Below are positions 31,822 through 40,361 of a stretch of 40,454 bases of DNA, piece by piece. The position numbers and the translations under genes are program-made. The notes below the pieces were generated by a model. The model did no database searches, had not been told where the DNA came from, and saw only the letters and a program-made list of their open reading frames with translations. Source of the stretch: Planctomycetota bacterium (GTDB lineage Bacteria; Planctomycetota; PUPC01; JACPCR01); the NCBI GenBank assembly GCA_030740295.1, contig JASLXP010001194.1, positions 1-40,454 on the forward strand, read 5' to 3'. Numbering within the stretch: position 1 is the stretch's first letter; each line of letters opens with the position of its first letter.

Positions 31822-31943
31822 AGTCCGGGCCTGAGTAACGCATAAACCGGCCAAATGCAAGGATTCACCAATTCGTTTGCCCTCTCAATCACTTGCCCTT
31901 TCAATTCACCAGCCTCTGTTGTGCCTGTTCCTGAGATTTCCAT

Positions 31944-33554
31944 ATGCCCGCAGAAAAGATCGCAAAGACCCCTAATATCCTGCTCCTGTTTGTAGATGAA
32001 ATGCGTTACGACGCGATGGGCTGCGCGGGCAACGACATCATCCGCACACCCAACCTCGACCGCATGGCCGCTAAGGGGATCCGATTCGATCGGGCCTATA
32101 CCCCGGTGCCGGTCTGCATCGCCGCCCGGAACTCACTCCTTCACGGGCACCGATGCGCGACCCATGGAAGGTTTGCGAACAATGTTCCTGACCCTGAGCC
32201 GTTGCTCTGCACCATGCCGCAGTTGCTCGGCAACGCGGGATACCACACCCAGGCAATTGGCAAAATGCACTTTCGGCCCGTGCAGAAGCATATGGGTTTC
32301 CATCGCATGCAGTTGATGGAAGAGATCCCAGATTTCAGGCAGGACGACGAATACCTGATGTACCTGAAGGCCAACGGCTACGGTCACAAGCGCGAAGTTC
32401 ACGGCGTTCGCAATCTGCTCTATTACTACCCACAGACATCCGCTATTCCTGAAGAGCATCACGGCAGCACCTGGGTGGCTGACCGGACGATTGATTTCCT
32501 GCACGAGTATACAGATCGCCCCTTTTTCTGTATGGCCTCATGGATCGCTCCACACCCGCCGTGGAATGCACCCGAGCCATTTGCATCCATGTACGCCAAT
32601 GAAGAGATGCCGCTGCCGATTGGACTCGATATCCCTGAAGAAAACCTGCCCATCAGAATGCTGCAGTCAGGAGCTCAGTTGCCTCCCGGCACAGCGAAAC
32701 CAGAAATGCTGCAGCGCATCAAGGCCCTGTATTACGCAAATGTCAGCCTCATCGATAAAGGCGTCGGCCGGATACTGGACACACTCGACAAACTCGCCCT
32801 TTCAGAAAACACATTGGTCATTTTTACTTCCGATCATGGGGAGCATCTAGGCGATTACGGAGGATGGGGGAAGAGCACCCCTTATGACGCGTCAGCGAGA
32901 ATTCCGTTCCTCATGCGAATGCCGGGCGTCGTGGAGAAGGGCAGGGCAAGTGATGAATTAGTTTCATTACTCGACCTCATGCCCACATATTTGGACCTCG
33001 CCGAAACGGAGTATCCCGGCAGCCCGTCCTTGCCGGGCGCAAGCCTTCTCGGTGCCGGGGCCGGCGGTACTGGATCGCCTCGCAATGAATTAGTCATTGA
33101 AATTGGTCACGAGAATAATCGATGGTTGTCACTAATCCGGGGCAGGCATAAATACAATTACTATCTATCCAATGGATTCGAAGAACTATTCGACCTGAAA
33201 CAGGATCCGCAGGAATTAAATAATGCCCTGCTGTCCCCTTCACCGGCAGACAAACAGATGGCCCTGGAAATGAAAGCCTGTTTGACTCAGTGGGAGAGGG
33301 AACACGGCTTTGAGAGTTCTTTGGAGGAGAGTGGCGAACTCAAGAATTTTGGGCAGAAATGGAGTATGCCTGTAAAGCCCGTAACTAATACTCAGTTCCC
33401 GCGCTGGGTAGGTCGCCTGCCAGAAGAGGAATCAGTTGAAATGGAGTCTATTAGTGAAACCGTTCGTAATGTAGCTTCCGGGGAGGATACATTTACACCG
33501 GAAGAGCTGCCTCATTTTGAAAAATGGTTGAGTATTGGGGGGAGTTTGGATTAA
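31944..33554 (+). CDS. Type I (formylglycine-dependent) sulfatase
   Basis: The 536-residue protein hydrolyses a sulfate (or phosphonate) ester in the alkaline-phosphatase fold. Residues 11-19 (NILLLFVDE) supply metal ligands. The modification motif reads C58-I-A-A-R62, followed by NSLLHG: Cys and Arg of the CxPSR consensus are present, Pro and Ser are both Ala. Further metal and sulfate ligands are in FTSDHGEHLGDYGGWGKST. There is no signal peptide, so the enzyme appears cytoplasmic unless exported otherwise, which is unusual for polysaccharide sulfatases. The C-terminal 80 residues are acidic and lower in GC. The next gene begins four bases after its stop. Confidence 0.92.
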   Translation: MPAEKIAKTPNILLLFVDEMRYDAMGCAGNDIIRTPNLDRMAAKGIRFDRAYTPVPVCIAARNSLLHGHRCATHGRFANNVPDPEPLLCTMPQLLGNAGYHTQAIGKMHFRPVQKHMGFHRMQLMEEIPDFRQDDEYLMYLKANGYGHKREVHGVRNLLYYYPQTSAIPEEHHGSTWVADRTIDFLHEYTDRPFFCMASWIAPHPPWNAPEPFASMYANEEMPLPIGLDIPEENLPIRMLQSGAQLPPGTAKPEMLQRIKALYYANVSLIDKGVGRILDTLDKLALSENTLVIFTSDHGEHLGDYGGWGKSTPYDASARIPFLMRMPGVVEKGRASDELVSLLDLMPTYLDLAETEYPGSPSLPGASLLGAGAGGTGSPRNELVIEIGHENNRWLSLIRGRHKYNYYLSNGFEELFDLKQDPQELNNALLSPSPADKQMALEMKACLTQWEREHGFESSLEESGELKNFGQKWSMPVKPVTNTQFPRWVGRLPEEESVEMESISETVRNVASGEDTFTPEELPHFEKWLSIGGSLD

Positions 33555-33558
33555 TAAA

Positions 33559-34290
33559 ATGAAATCACTATTTCTCTTCTTGCTCTTTTCTTTTTTCTGC
33601 TCATTCCTTCACGCTGAAGGAGAAACTAAGATAGTGGACGGCTCTTTCACCGTCCCCAAAGATGACATCAAGATCGAGTACGAAATTCGCTATTTTCAAT
33701 CAATTAGAAAACAACCCGGCGTTGTTCTGTGCCATCCCGATCCTCGGCTTGGCGGCTCGTTCAATAATCATATTGTTTCCGCTATTGCACATGAGCTGGC
33801 TGGAAAGGGCTATTTCACACTGAAGTTTAATTTCAGAGGAGTAGGAAAATCTGAAGGTTCTTTCGCTGAAGGGAAAGGAGAGCAGCGGGATATAAAAGCT
33901 GCGTTGGAAAAACTCAGAAGCTTCAAAGAAGTCGATTCAGAGAATATATATCTGGCAGGCTATTCGTTTGGCTCAGCCATGGCCTTTGAAGTGGCGATTC
34001 AGGACCAGAAACTGAAAGCCTACGCGGGAATCGGTTATCCAAACGACTATTTCAAGCACAAGGCATCGGAACAGAAACACGGCAAGCTGCCTGTCTTAAT
34101 GGTGGGCGGCCTGAAAGATCCCTGGTGTAAGATTCACCCTCTGGGCGCGGCAATGAAGAAGGGCGGGTTTGATATCCGAACCATTGCGGTGGCGGAAACC
34201 GATCATTTCTTTACTGATCGAAAATCGCTAGATCGGGCGGTGTCAGGAGTCGTGGAGTTTTTTGAGGCCGTGCGGAAGGGAGGGCCTTAG
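33559..34290 (+). CDS. Secreted alpha/beta hydrolase (COG2945-like)
   Basis: ATG at 33559 gives a signal peptide (MKSLFLFLLFSFFCSFLHA, cleavage before EGE); the frame could start eight codons earlier but would overlap the sulfatase. The mature enzyme of about 224 residues shows the oxyanion region LCHPDPRLGGSFNNHIV, FNFRGVGKSEGSF, the nucleophile elbow GYSFG (Ser136), an acid in LKDPW (Asp187) and the histidine in ETDHFF (His216), so the catalytic triad looks intact. The family includes esterase- and dienelactone hydrolase-like enzymes; the substrate is unknown. It is probably co-transcribed with the sulfatase. Codon use is visibly more A/T-rich than in most of the window. Confidence 0.88.
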   Translation: MKSLFLFLLFSFFCSFLHAEGETKIVDGSFTVPKDDIKIEYEIRYFQSIRKQPGVVLCHPDPRLGGSFNNHIVSAIAHELAGKGYFTLKFNFRGVGKSEGSFAEGKGEQRDIKAALEKLRSFKEVDSENIYLAGYSFGSAMAFEVAIQDQKLKAYAGIGYPNDYFKHKASEQKHGKLPVLMVGGLKDPWCKIHPLGAAMKKGGFDIRTIAVAETDHFFTDRKSLDRAVSGVVEFFEAVRKGGP

Positions 34291-34388
34291 ATGTGGTGGT
34301 GACACTCCGTGGCAGCTTTCTTCAGTCGTGCTGCCCCGATAAAGTGCAAGACGACAATTACCACGAGAGGAAGGAATCCATCTGCTCT

Positions 34389-36542
34389 CTACTGGGGCGC
34401 CAGACCCCACACGTATATATCTCCTCGATCGAGAAGTCGGCCCTCCAGTTTGTTTTGCTCCGGGCGAAACTGATAGGTTACCTGGCGCAGGTAGCGGAGT
34501 TCGGCCGGGTCTTCGCTGATGAGCCGTTTCTGGAATTGAGCAAGATCCAGATTGTCATAGGAGATGTCTTGTTTTCCGTCGGGACCTCTGCTCAAGAGGA
34601 ACCAATTTTTCAAGTAAAGATCTCTTCCACCTTCCACGGTTTTGGGGCCGGGGTAGTAGTGATACTTCCCACCGCCAAACGGGTCGTTGTGGATTCGAGC
34701 CACATACTTGGGAGCAAGGACATCAAGGGTTGGCGGGAACGAGCCGTTGCCTACGAAATACTTGTCGATGGCTTCAGCGAGTTCATCCAACTGGCGGCGG
34801 GCACGAATCACTTTTGCGCCGGGGGATTTTTTTATCGCGTCCACCAGCGCGGCGACACCCAGGAAGTGGATCAGGATTCCCTGAGATGAGCTCACCTCGA
34901 ACTCAAAACCGCGATCAGTGTTTCGCGCGGAGATTACCCCGGGAGTGAGTTTCTCCAGGCCGGGTCTGAGCTCCTTCATGGCCATGGCGACGGGCGGCTG
35001 CGCGAATTTCTCGAGGACGGAAACGCCCGTCCGCGTTAACCAGTCGATACCAACTCTCGATATGAGATTGTGCCCGCCCGGCGCCTGCTTGAGCTGATTC
35101 TTCAATTCCGGAATACCATCCATGGTAGCCCCCTCTTTATACGAAAGGAGCACGTCATTCACGATGTCCACTTTCTTCGCCAGGACCGCGAAGCCCTCTG
35201 TAAGGCCGATGGCAAATCTGTTCTTTTTCTGGCGGACGCTGAAAACGTCATAGCCTGCCGCCTGCTCGATTTCGTAGATGAATCCCTGTTGCACGGCGAA
35301 CTCGGAATCAAAAAAACTCTTTGTCACCCCACGGGCTACATTCATATTATTGATGCTGAGCGCAAGGAACTGATCCCATTCCCTGGGCTTGGTCAGCTCG
35401 GCCGTCTTGAGGAGTTGTTCCTCCATGTCGGGCAAGTGCAGCGCGTACACAATCTCTCCCGTCAGATTGCCGAAAATATCCTGCTCGATGTTGAGCTTGA
35501 ACGCGTTCTCGAGATTGGCTTTCTGTTCGTCGAATTTGATGACATGCTCTTCGCCCATGATCTCGCCTATCGATTCAAGGACGGCCTGAAGGAATACCTG
35601 TCCGCTCTCGAGGTGGCCGTTGACAAACAGCGCGTAATCTCCGGGGACAATCGTCGCGCCTTTCAATTCCCTGGGTTTGGGACGAGTGAACGCGAGAGCA
35701 AGGCCGAGGGGCTCTGCATCAGACGGCATCAGGACGAGCCGTTCCCGTGCGCTGCCCTTTTCGAACCGCACGCTGGCAAAGATACCCGCCAGACTGGGCA
35801 ATCCGGCTATCTTTATCTCTTTCATCTTCTTCTCATTGCCCTGCTGCGCCGCGAGCATCGTCTTCGTTGCCTGCTCGACATTGAAGATGCTCCAGAACTG
35901 AACCCCCTCATCCCGCAGTTGTTTCGCTTTCTTGAAAAACGCGGAATCAGATAGTCTCTTCTGAGTTTCGAGCACGGCCCGGGTCGCGCGGCGTCCGCCC
36001 AGCATGAAGTAGCCGTTGGCAAAGGTGGTGGCAAAAGACTTCCGATTCCTTGAATCGACGAACACATCCAATCTGCTGTTCCCGATGTCTATTCCCTCAT
36101 GCTGCATGTGAGGCGCGTTGATTAAGAAGTTTTCTCTGATGCCATCGCGAAACGCCTTAAAGTCCCCGGCATCGCTCTTAACCTTGCAGAGCAGCACGAA
36201 TGGCGGGTCCTTTTTGTCGTTGCCCCCGAGCTGCTGCGGATTGAAGACCGCCAGGCCGGCAGGCCCGCCAAGGTGCATTTCCCACTCTTCCGTATCGACG
36301 CCTGTTACCGAGCGCAGGAAGAGCTTGCCGACGCCCATCAGCATGCTTACGCTCACCGCAGGCTGATCAGAGACAATCAGGCCGCCCACAGGAGTCTTGG
36401 AAAGTGCCTCGCGAATCTGACTGAAGTCATCCAGTTCTGCATAAAATATCGCGTTCGAAGGGACGTTTATCGCCGGCCCGGCCTCGGCAAAGATGATTGA
36501 TGGCAAAACCAGACTGCAAAAGAGAATGTGGTGACAGGACAT
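34389..36542 (-). CDS. Secreted DUF3352-like protein with GspG-like C-terminal domain
   Basis: The 717-residue protein has a signal peptide (MSCHHILFCSLVLPSIIFA). About 550 residues of a DUF3352-like region follow (VPSNAIFYAELDDFSQIREAL, FANGYFMLGGRRATRAVLE), the kind found in many secreted PVC-type proteins of unknown role. The last 150 residues match the globular part of the type II secretion major pseudopilin GspG: RARRQLDELAEAIDKYF, GNGSFPPTLDVL, NDPFGGGKYHYYPG and LLSRGPDGKQD, the last being the calcium-loop-like SxGPDG segment. The hydrophobic pilin helix before it is replaced by FLGVAALVDAIKKSPGAKV. It could be a pseudopilin-like adaptor or a domain reused in an unrelated protein. A minus-strand promoter is listed upstream. 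Confidence 0.8.
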   Translation of the reverse strand: MSCHHILFCSLVLPSIIFAEAGPAINVPSNAIFYAELDDFSQIREALSKTPVGGLIVSDQPAVSVSMLMGVGKLFLRSVTGVDTEEWEMHLGGPAGLAVFNPQQLGGNDKKDPPFVLLCKVKSDAGDFKAFRDGIRENFLINAPHMQHEGIDIGNSRLDVFVDSRNRKSFATTFANGYFMLGGRRATRAVLETQKRLSDSAFFKKAKQLRDEGVQFWSIFNVEQATKTMLAAQQGNEKKMKEIKIAGLPSLAGIFASVRFEKGSARERLVLMPSDAEPLGLALAFTRPKPRELKGATIVPGDYALFVNGHLESGQVFLQAVLESIGEIMGEEHVIKFDEQKANLENAFKLNIEQDIFGNLTGEIVYALHLPDMEEQLLKTAELTKPREWDQFLALSINNMNVARGVTKSFFDSEFAVQQGFIYEIEQAAGYDVFSVRQKKNRFAIGLTEGFAVLAKKVDIVNDVLLSYKEGATMDGIPELKNQLKQAPGGHNLISRVGIDWLTRTGVSVLEKFAQPPVAMAMKELRPGLEKLTPGVISARNTDRGFEFEVSSSQGILIHFLGVAALVDAIKKSPGAKVIRARRQLDELAEAIDKYFVGNGSFPPTLDVLAPKYVARIHNDPFGGGKYHYYPGPKTVEGGRDLYLKNWFLLSRGPDGKQDISYDNLDLAQFQKRLISEDPAELRYLRQVTYQFRPEQNKLEGRLLDRGDIYVWGLAPQ

Positions 36543-36843
36543 GTTCAGTGGCCTCGAGGGAAGGAGTACCGGGGGAGGGGATTTGGGAATCAGGAATCAG
36601 GATGATTTCAAATCGGGTGAAGTATTCTAATGCCGCGGCCCCGGGGGACAAGACTGTTATCAATCTAGCGGATTCAGGCTTGAAATATTGTTCACACCCA
36701 GCAACACTACCGGGGTTGTTCACCTTAATGGAAGCTCGAACAGTATGGGTCGCCTCGTCTGCTCTGAGAGTGCATCGCGCTGCGGCCATTCGGCGTGGAA
36801 TGAATGGCAGCGTCCCAGGGCCTGAATCCGCAGAGCGTCGGTA
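36543..36843. other. Divergent intergenic region
   Basis: These 301 bases separate the DUF3352/GspG-like gene (-) and the hybrid kinase gene (+). Apart from the minus-strand promoter listed separately they contain a GAATCAG tandem (about 36586-36600) and no gene that I can support. No obvious plus-strand promoter for the kinase was found. Confidence 0.4.
36624..36651 (-). promoter_or_regulatory. Promoter for the DUF3352/GspG-like gene
   Basis: On the minus strand TTGTCC (plus 36646-36651) and TAGAAT (plus 36624-36629) are 16 bases apart. The -10 is the same TAGAAT hexamer used in the candidate promoter of the FGE-fold gene. A leader of about 75 bases precedes the ATG at 36542. Confidence 0.45.
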
Positions 36844-38364
36844 ATGAGTTCGACCGAATTTCACAGACTCGAGCCAGGAGACCTGGAAGATTCCTTCTTT
36901 GAAAGGATCATCGATGCCGCGCCGGACGGCATCCTGCTCGCCGATTCGAATAGAATTCTGCGCTACCTCAACCCCGCGGCTACAAGAATTCTAGGCGGCA
37001 AACAAGAGGAGCTGACCGGAGAACCGCTGCCATTCGAAATCGAATGCGGGAAGCCCAGTCTGTTTGAAAAAGAAGCCAGCGGCACGACCTCCTGGTATGA
37101 GCTCCGTGCAGAGGAGACGCGGTGGCAAGGCGAAGGTGTGCTCCTCATCACCATGCGGGATGTGACTATCTACAAAACATATGAAAACGAACTGCAGGAG
37201 CAGAACAGAAGGCTGGAGCTTCTGGTCGAAGACGTTCATCGTGTAGACCTCGCACTGAACACCCAGCAATCCGGTGCCCTGGGAGAGATGGTCGTAGGCA
37301 TCGCACACGATCTGAACAACTGGCTTACGCCTATCGTCGGGTTCAGCGAGATGCTGCTGGTGAATACCGAAGCCGATAAAGAGAAAATGGACCTCTTTCT
37401 GAAAAACATCAACAGCTCGGCAAAAGAAGCCGCACAGGCTGTTCAGCGTCTTACCCGCTATAGCCAGTTGAGCCGGGAGAAGGGCACGGACACCTTGATC
37501 GACCTCAATCAGGTCATCGAACAGTGCATCCTCCTCACAAAACCCAGATGGCGATCTCAATCCGAAGCCAAAGGCATTTACATAAAGGTGGAGATGGAGT
37601 TGGAGGATATTTCTCCCATCATGGCCAAGGATCATGAAATCAGAGAGGTCATCACCGTTCTGATTTTTAACGCCATCGAAGCTCTCCATCAGGGCGGCAC
37701 CATCACCATCGCCACCAGGCAGGATGGCGACCGAATCGTCCTCGAAGTTCGTGATGACGGCATCGGCATGTCCGAAGAGGTCAAGGCCCAATGCCTCGAA
37801 CCTTTCTATTCCACCAAAGGGGATGAAAACAACGGGCTCGGGCTTCCCCTCGTTTTTGGCATCGTCCACCGCTATCACGGATCGATCGAGATCGAGTCCA
37901 ACCCCGGCGAAGGCGCGGCCTTCATCATTCGTCTCCTGGCCGCAGATGAAAGCGAAGAAGACCTGGCCGTACCGGAAGGAGACGAAGCCATGGAGGTCAT
38001 TATCGAGCCGTTGAGCATCCTCCTGGTCGATGATCAGCCGGAAGTGACGGATGCGGTCCAGGAACTTCTGCAGGTAGATGGCCACCACACCGAGGCGTTT
38101 CAGAGTGGGCTCAAAGCGCTCGAAGCATTTGAGCCCGGCAAATTCGAGCTGGTCATCACCGACCGCGCCATGCCCGATATGAACGGCCATGAGCTCGCAG
38201 CGGAAATCAGGAGCATGTCCCCCGATATCCCGGTCATCATGCTGACCGGGTTCAGCGACCTCATGCAGGGCGCCGACGAATTCAGCGATAACGTCGACCT
38301 CATCCTCGGCAAACCCATCGAGCTTGATGTTCTGAGAGGTGCGCTGCAAAACCTGTTTGGATAG
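36844..38364 (+). CDS. PAS-domain hybrid histidine kinase
   Basis: The 506-residue protein has no membrane segment and is cytoplasmic. A PAS domain (about 15-115; IIDAAPDGILLADSNRILRY) leads by a coiled coil to a dimerisation/phosphoacceptor region with the HDLNN-type H-box (His155, IAHDLNNWLTPIVGFSEML). The ATPase domain follows with N-box FNAIEAL, G1 VRDDGIGMS and G2 NNGLGLPLVFGIVHRYHG. The C-terminal receiver (about 392-506) has ILLVDDQPEV, phospho-acceptor Asp440 (VITDRAMPDMNG), MLTGF and LGKPIEL. The hybrid form implies a phosphorelay through a histidine-phosphotransfer protein not encoded here. A large opposite-strand frame over this gene is a shadow. Confidence 0.95.
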   Translation: MSSTEFHRLEPGDLEDSFFERIIDAAPDGILLADSNRILRYLNPAATRILGGKQEELTGEPLPFEIECGKPSLFEKEASGTTSWYELRAEETRWQGEGVLLITMRDVTIYKTYENELQEQNRRLELLVEDVHRVDLALNTQQSGALGEMVVGIAHDLNNWLTPIVGFSEMLLVNTEADKEKMDLFLKNINSSAKEAAQAVQRLTRYSQLSREKGTDTLIDLNQVIEQCILLTKPRWRSQSEAKGIYIKVEMELEDISPIMAKDHEIREVITVLIFNAIEALHQGGTITIATRQDGDRIVLEVRDDGIGMSEEVKAQCLEPFYSTKGDENNGLGLPLVFGIVHRYHGSIEIESNPGEGAAFIIRLLAADESEEDLAVPEGDEAMEVIIEPLSILLVDDQPEVTDAVQELLQVDGHHTEAFQSGLKALEAFEPGKFELVITDRAMPDMNGHELAAEIRSMSPDIPVIMLTGFSDLMQGADEFSDNVDLILGKPIELDVLRGALQNLFG

Positions 38365-38378
38365 GGCACAATCCAAAC

Positions 38379-40217
38379 ATGGATGAGGAAACACCAGCAC
38401 CCCAGCAACGAAAGAACCCGCTCCCGCTGCTTGTCGCCGGCCTCATAGCTCTCGCGCTGGCAGGTGGGCTCTACCTCTCGCTGGGGCAGGCCTCCCCCAA
38501 GGGCGACCTCATCCAATTTGTTCCCGGCGATTGCGATGCGTTCATCCATACGAAAGAGCTGGAGCAGGAGATCCAGGCATTTCTCGAATCAGAGGAGTGG
38601 AAGGCCCTGGCCCAGTCCGGGCGTCTCGAACGGGTCCAGCGGTCGGGGATGTTCCGGAAACTTCAGACACGTTGGGAGAATCTCAACGGCCTCTCGCCAA
38701 TCAAGCTGAGCCTGCAAAACCTCATGCTCGTCGCGGGCACCGATGCTGGATTCGCCGTCCGCATCGATGCCGCCTCAGGTAAACCTTCTTATCTTGGCCT
38801 CACAAGAACGAACCTGGCCCTGGCAAATCCGTCCTGGGCGGGCGCATTCATCAAAGCCGAAAAAAGGAAGTATTCCGGATGCACTGTTCTGCAGGCAAAA
38901 GCAGACAACATCCAGATATTCGGAACATCGCTCGGCAATCTGGCCCTGGTAAGCACCGATTACAGAATGCTGCGGGATTCGATAGACCTCTGCCAGGGAA
39001 AATCCAAAAGCGATTTCGCCAGGGCAGCCAGCGACCTCCCTTCCCCCGCGGCGGAAGCCGGACCATCCATCGAGCTGATGTTGAATCTGGGCGACTCCCT
39101 TCGCAAAGGGATGCCGAAGAATCGCGTAGAAGGTTCATCGGTCATCCTTTCCGCGCTGCACCGCCGCCTCACCGCCCTTTCCATCCCGCCCGAAGCCCTC
39201 GCGCTCGGCACGGTATTCTTCTCAAACAAGGCTGAAGCGCTCGAGAACACCGGATTCGTCAAGGCAAGCCTCACCTACAGGAATGGCCTCAATCTTCGCC
39301 TCAACGCCGCGGTCAGCGGCACTGGCAGCCCGCTCATGTTCCCCGCATTCAGTATCCACGACAGCCTGCCCTCGAACGTCGGCTATACCAGCGTCGAGCT
39401 CATCCAATTTCGCGGCTGGTTCAGAGACCTCGTTAAAGAAGAGACCGATGACCCCGCGGCGGTCGAAGCCGAGCTTGCGGCGTTCACTTCATTCCTCGGC
39501 ATCAAAGATTTCGAGAGCGAGTTTCTGGATCTGCTCGGGCCGCAGGTCTCCATCATATTCGCACCGCAACTCACCGATGGCGACGTGTACAAATTCCACC
39601 TCCCCGCGGCCGCCGCGGCCATCGAGCTTAAAGACCCCGCCAAAGTCACGAAATTCCTCTCCCAGTCCTTCGACCAGGTCATGGGCGACATGCACGCGGA
39701 TCACGCGACCCTTCAGAAACAACTGCCCCCTGAACAGAAGAAAGAATTCCCATTCGAATCTGAAGAAATCCAGCGGGGCGATAACAAGTACACCCGAATC
39801 CGGATGCGCGAAAACTACCTTGGCCGCGCGCTCAGTCCGGCATTTGGCGTCATCGACAATTTCCTTTACATCGCCACCTCGCACCGTCTGTTGGACGCGG
39901 TTATCGATACCCGCCGGAGAGAACAGATCCCCCTTTCAGAGCAGCCCGGCTTTGCCAGCCTGTATGAAAAACTGGATGCACCCCAAACTGGATTCTGGTA
40001 TCTTTCCCCGCCCAATTTGGCAGAGGCCATGATGCCCATAGCCCTCTCTTATATAGAGACCCATCAGGTCTGGCCGCAGCCGCTGAAAAACGAATACAGC
40101 CAACGCCTCCGGGAGTTGGCAGACTTCAGTGCTCTTTTCAAATCCGTCGCATTCGCGACCCGTCAGCAGGGAGACATTCAGACAGTGCACCTCGTCTCCC
40201 AGCTCTCGGACGAATAG
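38379..40217 (+). CDS. Membrane-anchored DUF3352-like protein
   Basis: The 612-residue protein has one N-terminal transmembrane helix (about 16-33, LPLLVAGLIALALAGGLYL) and a large extracytoplasmic region. FVPGDCDAFIHTKELEQEI opens the first lobe and later segments alternate strands and helices (for example DNIQIFGTSLGNLALVST, FGVIDNFLYIATSHRLLDAV). The overall style is close to the protein encoded at 34389-36542 on the other strand, though it lacks the pseudopilin domain. Roles of this group are unknown. It starts 14 bases after the kinase stop without a ribosome site, so it is likely co-transcribed with the kinase gene, and ends just before the tRNA. Confidence 0.75.
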   Translation: MDEETPAPQQRKNPLPLLVAGLIALALAGGLYLSLGQASPKGDLIQFVPGDCDAFIHTKELEQEIQAFLESEEWKALAQSGRLERVQRSGMFRKLQTRWENLNGLSPIKLSLQNLMLVAGTDAGFAVRIDAASGKPSYLGLTRTNLALANPSWAGAFIKAEKRKYSGCTVLQAKADNIQIFGTSLGNLALVSTDYRMLRDSIDLCQGKSKSDFARAASDLPSPAAEAGPSIELMLNLGDSLRKGMPKNRVEGSSVILSALHRRLTALSIPPEALALGTVFFSNKAEALENTGFVKASLTYRNGLNLRLNAAVSGTGSPLMFPAFSIHDSLPSNVGYTSVELIQFRGWFRDLVKEETDDPAAVEAELAAFTSFLGIKDFESEFLDLLGPQVSIIFAPQLTDGDVYKFHLPAAAAAIELKDPAKVTKFLSQSFDQVMGDMHADHATLQKQLPPEQKKEFPFESEEIQRGDNKYTRIRMRENYLGRALSPAFGVIDNFLYIATSHRLLDAVIDTRRREQIPLSEQPGFASLYEKLDAPQTGFWYLSPPNLAEAMMPIALSYIETHQVWPQPLKNEYSQRLRELADFSALFKSVAFATRQQGDIQTVHLVSQLSDE

Positions 40218-40222
40218 CCCCC

Positions 40223-40308
<86 letters not shown>

Positions 40309-40322
40309 AACCGGAACAGATT

Positions 40323-40361
40323 AAGGCGTAAGAGTTTATAGCTCTTGCGCCTTTTCTTTTT
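40323..40361 (+). terminator. Rho-independent terminator after tRNA-Leu
   Basis: AAGGCGTAAGAG (40323-40334) pairs with CTCTTGCGCCTT (40342-40353) across a 7-base loop with a single T-G wobble, and is followed directly by TTCTTTTTG. This is the strongest intrinsic terminator in the window. Confidence 0.9.

Noticed and set aside
34311..34335. GGCAGC/GCTGCC hairpin as terminator between the hydrolase and DUF3352-like genes
   Set aside because: The loop is 13 bases, the stem only six, and no T-run follows on either strand.
35070..35954. 294-codon plus-strand frame
   Set aside because: It is a shadow of the DUF3352/GspG-like gene, with no ribosome site or domain.
36991..38400. 469-codon minus-strand frame
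   Set aside because: It lies opposite the hybrid histidine kinase, whose domains are complete. The translation has no recognisable domain.
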